Source: Cuspidothrix issatschenkoi CHARLIE-1
Lineage (GTDB): Bacteria > Cyanobacteriota > Cyanobacteriia > Cyanobacteriales > Nostocaceae
Direction of reading: 5' to 3'
Assembly: GCF_002934005.1 (NCBI RefSeq)
Contig: NZ_PGEM01000088.1
Location: 1-39,732, forward strand
DNA length: 39,732 nt
In this document: one piece after another, positions 26,152-33,669 of the stretch
Numbering within the stretch: the first letter of the stretch is position 1
How the letters are laid out: every line of letters starts with the position of its first letter
Program-made: the position numbers and the translations under genes
The notes under the pieces: generated by a model
Databases searched by the model: none
The model's input: the letters and a program-made list of their open reading frames with translations, nothing else
Told to the model about the DNA's origin: nothing

Positions 26152-27543
26152 ATGATGCGTTTTAGATGGATAGTTTTAGTATTAATCGCATTTTCTTTGA
26201 CAGCTTGTAACAAAAAAGAAGAGTTAAAATGTGAAATTCCTAATGTTAACTCAGTTAATAGTGAAACCTCTAATAAATCTGATAATCTCAATGTATCTAT
26301 TTATGTAGATGGTAGCGGATCAATGTTAGGATATGTCAAAGATGGAGAAACCAATTATATCAAAGCTTTGAAATCTCTCAGAAATGTATTTGAGTTAACA
26401 GGTAAATTGCCAGTTGAATATTATCGCATTGGTAATCCTATGCAGAAAATTACAAGTAGTGACTATTATAGTTATGGACTTAGTTCAGTTTTTTATGATG
26501 GGAGTAATGCTAAGTTTAAAGCTGTATCTAGTCCTATAGATGCGTCTGTTGTTCCTGATGCAAAAGATCAAAAGAAAATGACAGTAATTATTACAGATTT
26601 GGAACAAAATAGCGGTGACGTAACTAAATTAAATAAAAGAATTCAAGATGCTTATTTTAATACCCAGAAAAAAGATTATGCTGTAGGTATTTGGGCAGTT
26701 AAAAGTGAATTTAATGGTAAGGTTTATATTCAGGAAGCTAATAATATTAAAACTTTTAACTATAATTCAGGTAAGCAACCAGATAAATTACGCCCCTTTT
26801 ATGTGTTATTTATCGGACCTTATCAAGATGTTAAGCATTATTTTAGTCAATTACAAAAATATGATGCTAATCAATTACTAGCTAATAGTAAGTTAATGAT
26901 TTTTCATCCTGATCATATTCTTGATAAAATATCTAGTGTAGAAAAGCCTCCGGAAACTCTACCTAAAGGTATTATTAGACCTCTTTCTTTAGTTAAAGAT
27001 GGAGTTGCTGTTAGTAAAGGTAACTATGAAGTATTACAAATCAATTCTCGACAACAGGAGAATTTAACACTTAATTATAGTATCCCTTTGTCACCCTCTC
27101 AATATAGTTTATTTATAGATCCCAATTCTCTAAAGCCACAAGCTAAAGCTGAGAAATTTGATAAGTTTGCCAAAAAATTTACAGATATAGATTCCAATTC
27201 AGAATTGAGTAGTGCTATAGAATTTAAAGATTGGCAAATTATTCCTCAAGAAAATAAGTTAAAATTTTCAGCCATTATCCAACCTAAGAAATTTCCTGAA
27301 CCGGGAATTTATAAATTACAGTTCGATATTCTCAGTCAAAATTTGCAAGTTCCTAGTTGGTGGGAAGAATGGGATTGGGAAACTAAATCTAGTGAAGAAG
27401 ATGGGACAAAAACTCATGGTGTAAAAGATTTTTTTACGGCACTGAAAAATAGAACAGAAATAATGAAAACTGAACAATCAAATAATCAGCAAGAGTCAAA
27501 ATGGTTAGTTGGTCGTTTTTGTTATGGAATTCAAAAAAATTAA
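26152..27543 (+). CDS. von Willebrand A-domain lipoprotein
   Basis: The 463-residue protein starts with a lipoprotein signal peptide: RFRWIVLVLIAFSLTAC, with lipobox LTAC and lipidated C19. After a Ser/Asn-rich spacer the vWA domain begins at about residue 47: SIYVDGSGSMLGYV contains the MIDAS motif DxSxS (D53, S55, S57), and VIITDLEQNSGD (about 145) supplies the distal MIDAS aspartate. The domain ends near 235. The C-terminal 220 residues, with a segment rich in beta strands, are not recognised. Such domains bind protein ligands through a divalent metal. It should face the periplasm. It diverges from the tubulin/actin-like operon and is its likely extracytoplasmic partner. AAAGGAG about ten bases upstream supports the first ATG. 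Its stop codon is followed after five bases by a short inverted-repeat element. Confidence 0.85.
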   Translation: MMRFRWIVLVLIAFSLTACNKKEELKCEIPNVNSVNSETSNKSDNLNVSIYVDGSGSMLGYVKDGETNYIKALKSLRNVFELTGKLPVEYYRIGNPMQKITSSDYYSYGLSSVFYDGSNAKFKAVSSPIDASVVPDAKDQKKMTVIITDLEQNSGDVTKLNKRIQDAYFNTQKKDYAVGIWAVKSEFNGKVYIQEANNIKTFNYNSGKQPDKLRPFYVLFIGPYQDVKHYFSQLQKYDANQLLANSKLMIFHPDHILDKISSVEKPPETLPKGIIRPLSLVKDGVAVSKGNYEVLQINSRQQENLTLNYSIPLSPSQYSLFIDPNSLKPQAKAEKFDKFAKKFTDIDSNSELSSAIEFKDWQIIPQENKLKFSAIIQPKKFPEPGIYKLQFDILSQNLQVPSWWEEWDWETKSSEEDGTKTHGVKDFFTALKNRTEIMKTEQSNNQQESKWLVGRFCYGIQKN

Positions 27544-27548
27544 CCCAA

Positions 27549-27650
27549 TAGACATCTGGTGGTAAAGATTGTGGAGCCGAGAATCTCTACCTATGGAAAG
27601 GCTCTACAGGGATTATAAGTTACGCATATTTGATTTTCACCAGATGTCTA
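27549..27650. mobile_element. 102-bp MITE-like element with GACATCTGGTG ends
   Basis: TA-GACATCTGGTG at 27549-27561 is mirrored by CACCAGATGTC-TA at 27638-27650. The ends are 11-bp perfect inverted repeats with TA on both sides, as for IS630/Tc1-mariner-type non-autonomous elements. No coding capacity is present. Confidence 0.65.
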
Positions 27651-27651
27651 A

Positions 27652-27664
27652 TAGACATCTGGTG
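27652..27664. mobile_element. Extra GACATCTGGTG end, head to head with the 102-bp element
   Basis: A third copy of TA-GACATCTGGTG starts one base after the 102-bp element, giving a near-perfect palindrome CACCAGATGTCTAATAGACA. It has no visible partner end nearby, so it is probably the remnant of a second insertion next to the first. Confidence 0.6.
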
Positions 27665-27949
27665 AAAACTATCAAAGCCGTTTAGAAATTTCAGATTACG
27701 CAGTGTATTAAACTGGCACTTTAGTATTGATTCTCCATAAAAGAGAGGCAAGAACAGCTTTTTTTACATCCTTTCTGACTTTCCAAACATCCTCTTAGTA
27801 TAATTATGATGTTTTGTGAAAAATAATTAAAATTTACCAACAAATAACAATTACTCGTTATACCAGTTTTTTTACGTAACATTACTTGGATTTATTCAGT
27901 AATAGGTAATAGCCTCTATTAGCAACTATTACCCATTACCAAAGTCAAA
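27665..27949. other. Intergenic region between the vWA-side repeats and psaL
   Basis: Apart from the element ends, this AT-rich stretch holds a 14-bp imperfect hairpin next to psaL (27899-27939). No gene was seen. The whole gap from the vWA stop to the psaL stop is about 405 bases. Confidence 0.5.
27899..27939 (-). terminator. Hairpin downstream of psaL, candidate terminator
   Basis: The arms GTAATAGGTAATAG and CTATTACCCATTAC pair over 14 positions with one mismatch around a 13-base loop. It begins about ten bases beyond the psaL stop codon. No clear U-run follows, so it may be a 3'-end stabiliser or a dispersed repeat instead. Confidence 0.4.
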
Positions 27950-28411
27950 TTAACCTAATAAACCTTGGATTAATCCAGAATTACTGGTTAAAAAGAAAGC
28001 AACTACAGCACCACCGATACCACCAATCAAGAAAGCACTGGCGAAATTATTCCAGCTTTCCTTAGAGTTGAAAGCATCAACAGGAGGATTGGGTACTGCA
28101 ACACTAGCAAGAGCCTTATCAGGATTGCTATTAGCGTATAAAGATAGGCAAGCGGTAAGAATTACAACCAAGCCAATACTGCCCAATAAACCAGCTAAGT
28201 TAGCATTGGGAGCATTGCGTAAAGGTCCTAATTTATCGAAAGGCCCAAATAATAAATAACCATGAGCCATACCAACTTCCAAACCACGTCTAAAAGGATT
28301 TAGACCGGGACGATAAGCGGGTAAATTGCTAATAAACCACTTCACCAAAGGAGCAGAATTGATGGGGGTTTCTAGATCGCCTTTTTGTGGATCGCGTCCT
28401 GCTGCTACCAT
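27950..28411 (-). CDS. psaL: Photosystem I subunit XI (PsaL)
   Basis: PsaL is the peripheral membrane subunit that holds photosystem I monomers together in trimers or tetramers. The 153 residues contain the conserved TPINSAPLVKWFISNLPAYR, LNPFRRGLEVGMAHGYLLFGPF and LGPLRNAP, followed by two hydrophobic segments (LAGLLGSIGLVVILTACLSLY and FASAFLIGGIGGAVVAFFL). The ATG at 28411 gives the usual N-terminus and is preceded by AAGGAA at a long spacing. It is the last gene of a psaF-psaJ-psaL cluster, 165 bases after psaJ, with two hairpins in the gap. Confidence 0.95.
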   Translation of the reverse strand: MVAAGRDPQKGDLETPINSAPLVKWFISNLPAYRPGLNPFRRGLEVGMAHGYLLFGPFDKLGPLRNAPNANLAGLLGSIGLVVILTACLSLYANSNPDKALASVAVPNPPVDAFNSKESWNNFASAFLIGGIGGAVVAFFLTSNSGLIQGLLG

Positions 28412-28456
28412 AACTATTTTTCAGTTCCTTAGATCACACTTGTTGGTTTTTCAGAT

Positions 28457-28497
28457 ATGAAACCCGTAAATCACAGCTAAGATTACGAGTTTCATAC
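28457..28497 (-). promoter_or_regulatory. Strong hairpin in the psaJ-psaL intergenic region
   Basis: On the transcribed strand, TATGAAACTCGTAA pairs with TTACGGGTTTCATA over 14 positions, one of them a possible G-U pair, around a 13-base loop. It sits 46 bases upstream of the psaL start. It could be an attenuator, a processing site or a dispersed repeat. Confidence 0.55.
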
Positions 28498-28505
28498 ATT
28501 AGTTA

Positions 28506-28529
28506 AGATTGTTTACTCAGAAACAATCT
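28506..28529 (-). promoter_or_regulatory. Second hairpin in the psaJ-psaL intergenic region
   Basis: AGATTGTTT and AAACAATCT form a perfect 9-bp stem with a six-base loop, about 48 bases after the psaJ stop codon. No U-run of terminator length follows on the transcribed strand. Confidence 0.5.
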
Positions 28530-28576
28530 AGAAGAGAAAGCTAATTTACTTAGCTATGTTTAACCGCGTTTTCAAC

Positions 28577-28723
28577 CTATAGAGGGTGGAAAAGCAAGTC
28601 AGGAAAGAACCGATTAAATTCAATCAAAATTCCTGCTGTGATGGTTAGCCAGATTGTAGCGGCTACAGGAGCAGTGGAGATGAATGTAATCAGGTAGTTG
28701 GTTTCGTCGCCTTTTTCAGCCAT
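28577..28723 (-). CDS. psaJ: Photosystem I subunit IX (PsaJ)
   Basis: This gene encodes 48 residues. I translated it directly: it starts [17 protein letters not shown], continues [19 protein letters not shown] (the single membrane helix) and ends [12 protein letters not shown]. That pattern is diagnostic for PsaJ, the small hydrophobic subunit that binds next to PsaF at the edge of photosystem I. ATG 28723 follows GGAG at suitable spacing. It lies 39 bases after psaF and before psaL, all on the minus strand, so the three probably share transcripts. Confidence 0.97.
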   Translation of the reverse strand: MAEKGDETNYLITFISTAPVAATIWLTITAGILIEFNRFFPDLLFHPL

Positions 28724-28762
28724 GAATCTATTCTCCAGAATCAATGAGTGCAAACAAATGAG

Positions 28763-29257
28763 TTAGCGTGGTGAAACGGTAATTTCTGAATCTTTAGCGG
28801 TTAACTCGCCAGAAAGAAATTCCTTGATTGCTGCCGCTGGCCAAGCAAAACCGGAAGAAATGATAGGTAGAGCAATACCCAAATCAATTTGGATTTCTTT
28901 TTGTTCGGGATCTGTACCTTTATGGATGGCTTGTAAGTAAGCACGGCCTACCCAACCAATCCAACCAGCAATGTAGAGGAAGAGAATGCTAGGGATTAAG
29001 AAATCTCCTGCTCTATCGAGACGGCCATCTACAATCAAGTGGGGATAACCTTCTGGTCCACAAAGTGCTTGAGAATAACGTTCAAACCGCTTTTTGCCAG
29101 ATTCGGGGTCGGCGGTGGTGTTACGGGCATTTAGTGCTAGCTCTTGAAAGGCGGGGGAGTCTTTACAAGGTACAAGGTTTGCGCCCAATGCTTTAGCTTC
29201 AGGAGCAAAATTGAACCAAAGAGTAATCGCCAAAAGCAAAGCAAACAATCGTCTCAT
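28763..29257 (-). CDS. psaF: Photosystem I subunit III (PsaF)
   Basis: PsaF is a luminal/membrane subunit of photosystem I; in plants it docks plastocyanin. The 164-residue precursor has a signal peptide ([22 protein letters not shown], about residues 2-23). The mature part begins near [14 protein letters not shown], carries two conserved cysteines (C32 in VPCKD and a second in QALCGPEG) and the typical [10 protein letters not shown], and has the transmembrane segment [27 protein letters not shown] lies eight bases before the ATG at 29257. It is the first gene of psaF-psaJ-psaL. A 7-bp dyad lies 38-62 bases upstream. Confidence 0.97.
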   Translation of the reverse strand: MRRLFALLLAITLWFNFAPEAKALGANLVPCKDSPAFQELALNARNTTADPESGKKRFERYSQALCGPEGYPHLIVDGRLDRAGDFLIPSILFLYIAGWIGWVGRAYLQAIHKGTDPEQKEIQIDLGIALPIISSGFAWPAAAIKEFLSGELTAKDSEITVSPR

Positions 29258-29294
29258 GGAGTTGTTTCCTTTTATTACAAAACGAGAAGTTCTG

Positions 29295-29319
29295 TGTACA
29301 AAACGAAGCGGCTTGTACA
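29295..29319 (-). promoter_or_regulatory. TGTACAA-N11-TTGTACA dyad upstream of psaF
   Basis: A perfect 7-bp inverted repeat with an 11-base spacer lies 38-62 bases before the psaF start codon. Its position suits an operator in the psaF promoter or leader. The spacing does not match the NtcA site (GTA-N8-TAC), and the regulator is unknown. Confidence 0.4.
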
Positions 29320-29433
29320 GTCTTTATTTTAGATAACTAGGAAGTCATCATACTCTTGGCTGGGAAATGAGTAAAGTTTAAGTCAATAAAAGTTAAAGCT
29401 TCTCAATCAAAAGATAGGAAAACGTCAGATTTG

Positions 29434-29475
29434 GGGAGGAGGCAGGGGGTAGAGGAGCAGGGGAGATATGAGAGA
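29434..29475. repeat. Purine-rich dispersed repeat upstream of tsaD
   Basis: A GGAGGAGGCAGGGGG-like stretch is related to the repeats near 2,437 and 32,434. It is followed by TGAGCGAAGTCGAAGTAT and by tandem CCCTATT units ending at the tsaD start, so the immediate leader of tsaD is made almost wholly of repeats. Confidence 0.55.
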
Positions 29476-29546
29476 ATGTAAACTAATCTTGCCTCTGGTT
29501 ACTGAGCGAAGTCGAAGTATCCCCTATCCCGTATTCCCTATTCCCT

Positions 29547-30590
29547 ATGACAACCGTTTTAGCCATTGAAACCAGTTGTGATGAAACTGCTGTGGCAATT
29601 ATTAAGAATCGTGAAGTGTGTAGCAGTATTGTGGCTTCACAAATTGCTGTTCATCAACAATATGGTGGGGTAGTTCCAGAGGTGGCATCCCGTCACCATT
29701 TAGAAACGCTTAACTATGAAATAGAGGAAGCGATCGCATCTAGCCATCTAGATTGGAGTCAGATTGATGGTATAGCTGCCACTTGTGCGCCTGGACTTGT
29801 AGGGGCGTTGCTGGTGGGCTTAACGGCTGCCAAAACCCTGGCCATGGTACATGAGAAGCCTTTTCTGGGAGTGCATCACCTGGAAGGTCATATTTACGCG
29901 ACTTATCTGAGTGAGCCAAGTTTAAATCCCCCTTTTCTTAGCCTACTGGTTTCCGGCGGTCATACAAGCTTGATTTATGTCAAAGATTGTGGTCTCTACG
30001 AAACCCTGGGAGAAACCCGTGATGATGCTGCGGGTGAAGCTTTTGATAAGGTGGCGCGGTTATTAAAACTGGGTTATCCCGGTGGACCGATAATTGATAA
30101 ACTCGCACAAACAGGTAATCCCCAAGCCTTTACATTACCGGAAGGGAGAATTTCTTTACCCGGTGGCGGTTATCATCCCTATGATTGTAGTTTTAGCGGT
30201 TTAAAAACAGCAGTATTACGTTTAGTCCAGCAATTAGAGAAAGAGGGCAAAGAAGTACCAATAGAGGATGTAGTAGCGAGTTTTCAGGATACCATAGCGC
30301 GATCGCTCACCAAAAGAGCGATCGCTTGCGCCCGTGACCATGGATTAGACACCATTGCCGTCGGTGGTGGTGTAGCCGCCAATAGTGGACTCAGAAAGCA
30401 CCTAGAAGCAGCCGCCAGTAAACATAACTTGCGGGTTCTCTTCCCCCCCCTCAAATATTGCACCGACAACGCCGCCATGATTGGCTGTGCCGCCGCCGAA
30501 CATCTATGGCGGGGTCATACACCCCCCCTCACATTAGGAGTCCATTCCCGCCTCTCAATCAATCAAGTTATGCAGTTGTACGAAAATTAG
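29547..30590 (+). CDS. tsaD: tRNA N6-adenosine threonylcarbamoyltransferase (TsaD)
   Basis: TsaD transfers the threonylcarbamoyl group to A37 of ANN-decoding tRNAs, working with TsaB and TsaE. The 347-residue length is typical. Visible motifs are [14 protein letters not shown] at the N-terminus, [11 protein letters not shown], the metal-binding HHLEGH (H111, H115), [13 protein letters not shown] and [11 protein letters not shown], with CTDNAAMIG supplying the last metal-binding Asp. The ATG at 29547 starts directly at the conserved TTVLAIETS. It is divergent from psaF, an order shared with other cyanobacteria as far as I recall. Confidence 0.97.
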   Translation: MTTVLAIETSCDETAVAIIKNREVCSSIVASQIAVHQQYGGVVPEVASRHHLETLNYEIEEAIASSHLDWSQIDGIAATCAPGLVGALLVGLTAAKTLAMVHEKPFLGVHHLEGHIYATYLSEPSLNPPFLSLLVSGGHTSLIYVKDCGLYETLGETRDDAAGEAFDKVARLLKLGYPGGPIIDKLAQTGNPQAFTLPEGRISLPGGGYHPYDCSFSGLKTAVLRLVQQLEKEGKEVPIEDVVASFQDTIARSLTKRAIACARDHGLDTIAVGGGVAANSGLRKHLEAAASKHNLRVLFPPLKYCTDNAAMIGCAAAEHLWRGHTPPLTLGVHSRLSINQVMQLYEN

Positions 30591-30645
30591 AGGCAAGGGA
30601 GCAGAGGAGAAGAATATTAATCCTGCCTCTTGCCTCTTGCCAGCT
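30591..30645. repeat. Purine/pyrimidine inverted dispersed repeat
   Basis: AGAGGCAAGGGAGCAGAGG is followed by an AT centre (AAGAATATTAAT) and CCTGCCTCTTGCCTCTTGCC, so the ends pair (AGAGGCAAG with CTTGCCTCT). It occupies most of the gap between the convergent tsaD and hydrolase genes and might serve as a bidirectional transcript end. Confidence 0.6.
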
Positions 30646-30664
30646 TCCACCTACTTCCCCCCGC

Positions 30665-31552
30665 CTAACCACCAACAATTGACCGAATATGCTCAGATAC
30701 GGCTTCTGGTTGTTCTAACATCGCCAGATGCCCACAATTAGGAATTTCAATCACATTATCGCCAACATATTGAAAAAGCCAGTGAAAACTGGCTAAATGG
30801 CGGACATATTTGGGTTCCATTACCTTATCGTCAGCACCTGCTAAAAAGTACACCGGCTGCTTTAACTTAGATACTAACTGAGGTAAAGAATTAACTTCTT
30901 CTTCCGTAGTCGAATCCAAAAGAGTTCCCAAAGCCGCTTCGGAATCAGCAACAACAAAATCAATTAATCTTTGACGCGCCCAGTATCTTTCCAAGGGACT
31001 TAACACACTAGCTTTAGTAAATAGTAAATCAATTAAAGGCATTTGGCAAAGCCAACGGGGACGAACTTGTAAAAATTTCTGACCAGCAGCACGGAATTGC
31101 TCAAAAGCTTCTTTGAGGTAAATTCCACCACCAGCATTAATACAAATTACCCCTTGCACACAATCAGGTAGTCTAGCCGCCGTCCACAGAGCAATAGTTC
31201 CACCTAAAGAATGACCTATTAGCCAAGCACTGGAAATATTCAGATGTTCCAGTAGCACAGTTAAATCCTCGGCATAAGCCGAGGGAGAATATAGAGAATC
31301 TAAGGCAGAACTAACCATACTAGAACTTGTGGCGGTCAGTTCTATATCTGATATCACCTGGGACTGTGATTCACCAAAGCCCCGTAAATCATAGGATAAA
31401 CACTGAAAATCTAGTGATAGAAGCGAAATCACAGGCTGCCAGTATACACGGCTATTTAGCCAACCGTGTATAAACACTAAAGTATGGGGGCATGACGTAG
31501 GAGCAGTTAGCTCGTAGGTATGTTGAACGCCTAAGATTTCTATTGTTGCCAT
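30665..31552 (-). CDS. Alpha/beta hydrolase
   Basis: The 295-residue protein has the alpha/beta hydrolase fold. The oxyanion-hole segment LVFIHGWLNSR is at about residues 25-35, the nucleophile S115 lies in LIGHSLGGTI, the acid is D241 or D242 in LAGADDKVME, and the catalytic histidine is H275 in PNCGHLAMLEQPE. No signal peptide is seen. An insertion rich in Ser (about residues 64-92) lies between the early strands. The substrate is not predictable; esterase or lactonase activity is possible. It is convergent with tsaD and may be co-transcribed with the ACT-like gene 122 bases upstream. Confidence 0.88.
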   Translation of the reverse strand: MATIEILGVQHTYELTAPTSCPHTLVFIHGWLNSRVYWQPVISLLSLDFQCLSYDLRGFGESQSQVISDIELTATSSSMVSSALDSLYSPSAYAEDLTVLLEHLNISSAWLIGHSLGGTIALWTAARLPDCVQGVICINAGGGIYLKEAFEQFRAAGQKFLQVRPRWLCQMPLIDLLFTKASVLSPLERYWARQRLIDFVVADSEAALGTLLDSTTEEEVNSLPQLVSKLKQPVYFLAGADDKVMEPKYVRHLASFHWLFQYVGDNVIEIPNCGHLAMLEQPEAVSEHIRSIVGG

Positions 31553-31674
31553 AATCTCATATCGTACCTCAAAATGGGGTACGACTTAGTACCATTCAAT
31601 CACTCAATTTGCTAAGAACTTGAGAAATTAGGTTAGTAATTGGTGATTGGTTAAATTATTACCTATTACTAAAT

Positions 31675-32394
31675 TTAGCGACCAAGTAGGCGGTGTTTCA
31701 TCCCTTCGGCAATTCTGTTACCCAGATATTCAGGAATGAGACTTTCATTAGGACCGAGCAAGTAGAGAATTAATCTAGTGCGCCCTCGCCAAACCAATAA
31801 ATTGGCATTAACGACCAATAAATCTTCTTGCCAAATAGCGTACATAACTTTATAAAATAATCCTGGTTGATTATCAGCCTCCACAAACAAGGCTGGAAGA
31901 TGAAAGACAGGATCAACATAGAAATCTGTTTGTACTTGCTCTAAGCCAGCATCAAGATTAAATTCTACTCCCAGCATCTCCTCTACTTCAACTCTGCCGC
32001 CTAATGCCTCACGAATAGCCCGACAAACGTTTTCAGCAGTTTTTTCCGTGAGTGCTTTACTACCACGGGATACTAGTAGTTTGATAAAAACTAACATTGG
32101 TGGACGAATTTGACCGTATAGACTAAGACCATGAATAGTTAAACCATAAGCAGCCAGAACACCAAAAATATCGCTGAGAAGGAAAGATTGATTACGGTAG
32201 GCAAAATGTAGGGTGCTTTTGTTCTCTTCAGACTTTATCTCTATCACAGCCCGTCTGGTTTTATAAAGACGGTATGCCAGGCGTAAATTTTGAAGTTGAA
32301 TCTCACTACTAACAAATTGCTCATAGAATTGGGGAAACGCTCGATTAAAGCGTTTAAGAAGTTCTAGAGTGGAAGATTTTAAACCAGAAGCCAT
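31675..32394 (-). CDS. ACT-domain-like regulatory protein
   Basis: From ATG 32394 the protein has 239 residues. Two ACT-like modules are visible: the first around FLLSDIFGVLAAYGLTIHGL and the second around ALFVEADNQPGLFYKVMYAI, each with the strand-helix arrangement and the 'xPGLxxxV' type turn known from GlnD and other ACT regulators. No catalytic domain is attached, so ligand-binding regulation is the likely role, with unknown ligand. An upstream ATG at 32457 would add 21 residues (starting LSCLPCSRTQF), but these are encoded by the purine-rich dispersed repeat, so MASGLKSSTLEL is the better start. Confidence 0.7.
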   Translation of the reverse strand: MASGLKSSTLELLKRFNRAFPQFYEQFVSSEIQLQNLRLAYRLYKTRRAVIEIKSEENKSTLHFAYRNQSFLLSDIFGVLAAYGLTIHGLSLYGQIRPPMLVFIKLLVSRGSKALTEKTAENVCRAIREALGGRVEVEEMLGVEFNLDAGLEQVQTDFYVDPVFHLPALFVEADNQPGLFYKVMYAIWQEDLLVVNANLLVWRGRTRLILYLLGPNESLIPEYLGNRIAEGMKHRLLGR

Positions 32395-32433
32395 TGTTGG
32401 AGATGAGAGCTTGTTTGGTGTAAACTGGGTTCG

Positions 32434-32488
32434 GGAGCAGGGGAGGCAGGAGAGCAAAATATTACTATTGCCTGTTGCCTACTCCCCG
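32434..32488. repeat. Purine/pyrimidine dispersed repeat overlapping a spurious N-terminus
   Basis: GGGAGCAGGGGAGGCAGGAG, an AT centre (CAAAATATTACTATT) and GCCTGTTGCCTACTCCCC form an imperfect inverted repeat of the same family as the copies at 2,437 and 30,591. It provides an ATG in frame with the ACT-like gene, which is probably not used. Confidence 0.6.
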
Positions 32489-32962
32489 ACTTAAGAGGAG
32501 GTTGTTAAACAATACCTTGTCCATTTTCTGCTTTGTTGGGTTAAGCGATAGAACAACCTACAAACCAAGGCTTTTTCCAATTTAGACAAGGTATTGGCTA
32601 AAATAATGTTATCTTTCAAATTCTACAGCGTATCAGTTATATTACTTGTTCTGATTGTGTCATTGAAATTGATATAAATTAGCATAAGCTTAAAATGGTG
32701 ATTAACCGTGGCAGGATACTGCGATTTTGAGAAAAAATTTTGTCTTTGGATAAGTTTGATGGAGTAGTGGGAAAACAAAATGCTAAAGTTGAAAGTGATT
32801 GGTCAGAAACACCTGATAACTAGCTATGAGTTTTGCAAATCTCCAGGATATCTAGATTTATTCTAGGCTCTTGGCCTGCAATGAGCATAGTCTTGTTAAA
32901 TGTGAATCAACACTCTTAAAAAGTGGCAACCAATTCAGTCATACTAACCGAACTGCGTTGGC
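32489..32962. other. Intergenic region before the GNAT gene
   Basis: It contains an 87-bp segment bounded by 12-bp inverted repeats (32510-32596). The remaining AT-rich sequence presumably holds the promoter of the acetyltransferase gene. A 28-codon open frame at about 32,780 has no ribosome binding site or recognisable product. Confidence 0.5.
32510..32596. repeat. 87-bp segment bounded by CAATACCTTGTC inverted repeats
   Basis: CAATACCTTGTC at 32510-32521 is matched exactly by GACAAGGTATTG at 32585-32596. The pairing continues imperfectly inward. No TA or other target duplication is obvious, so it may be a short mobile element or a regulatory dyad. Confidence 0.5.
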
Positions 32963-33490
32963 ATGGGTTTTTGGAAAACTTGGTTTAGCACTCCTGAATC
33001 TTTAGGGACAAATAAAAACACTGCTCTTAATGAGCATACAGTGGAAACTGAAGGTAATTCTGCTCTGGGTAAGGATCAAATCGTTTTCAGTACGGAACGG
33101 GAGATTGACCTGTATGAGCTAGAAGAACTTTGTGATGCGGTTGGTTGGTCACGTCGCCCTCTGAGGAAAGTCAAAAAAGCTATTGAGCATAGTTTCCTCG
33201 TTGCGTCTATGTGGCAAGTACGAGGGAACAAAAAGCGTTTGATTGGTTTTGCCCGTGCTACATCAGATCATGCTTTTAATGCCACTATTTGGGATGTGGT
33301 TGTTCACCCTGACTTTCAAAGTCGAGGTTTGGGTAAGGCTTTAATGAAATATGTCCTCAAAAAACTCAGGAGTGAGGAAATTAGTAATGTAACTCTGTTT
33401 GCTGATCCTCATGTTGTAGATTTCTATAAGACCATGGGCTTTATGCCCGATCCTGAAGGTATTAAAGGAATGTTTTGGTATCCTCAGTGA
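32963..33490 (+). CDS. GNAT family N-acetyltransferase (Ycf52-like)
   Basis: The 175-residue protein has a GNAT domain over about residues 65-175. The acetyl-CoA-binding motif A reads [20 protein letters not shown] (Q/R-x-x-G-x-G/A type), preceded by the strand [10 protein letters not shown] and followed by the [20 protein letters not shown] ending. The N-terminal 45 residues are variable. The domain resembles chloroplast GNAT enzymes and the red-algal plastid Ycf52 protein (recalled, not searched). The substrate, whether an arylalkylamine or protein amino groups, cannot be fixed. The ATG at 32963 starts [12 protein letters not shown], a common start for cyanobacterial members. The gene is followed by tRNA-Pro. 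Confidence 0.85.
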   Translation: MGFWKTWFSTPESLGTNKNTALNEHTVETEGNSALGKDQIVFSTEREIDLYELEELCDAVGWSRRPLRKVKKAIEHSFLVASMWQVRGNKKRLIGFARATSDHAFNATIWDVVVHPDFQSRGLGKALMKYVLKKLRSEEISNVTLFADPHVVDFYKTMGFMPDPEGIKGMFWYPQ

Positions 33491-33669
33491 TATTGTTTTG
33501 AGGGATTGGGATTAGGGAATAGTGGGGATACGGGTATAATTTTGCAGGTAATCAGCAGTTGTTATTTTTTCTAGATCATGAGGTTTGCATTTATTCTTTT
33601 TTGTGATATGATAATATAAGTTGTCCAGCAATACATTTTAACTATGTAATTCTAGTTTTGGCAACTTTA

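Noticed and set aside
17099-27543. Prophage or tailocin origin for the cluster
   Set aside because: There are no capsid, portal, terminase, tail, integrase or lysis genes.
27549-27664. CRISPR-like array because of three copies of one 11-bp unit
   Set aside because: The copies are in inverted orientation with TA flanks and no regular spacers, which fits transposon ends.
28412-28576. A psaI gene between psaJ and psaL
   Set aside because: I read the transcribed strand and found no frame with the PsaI membrane helix; the gap holds hairpins instead.
32780-32866. A 28-codon open frame upstream of the GNAT gene
   Set aside because: There is no ribosome binding site, no conserved feature, and the length is expected by chance.
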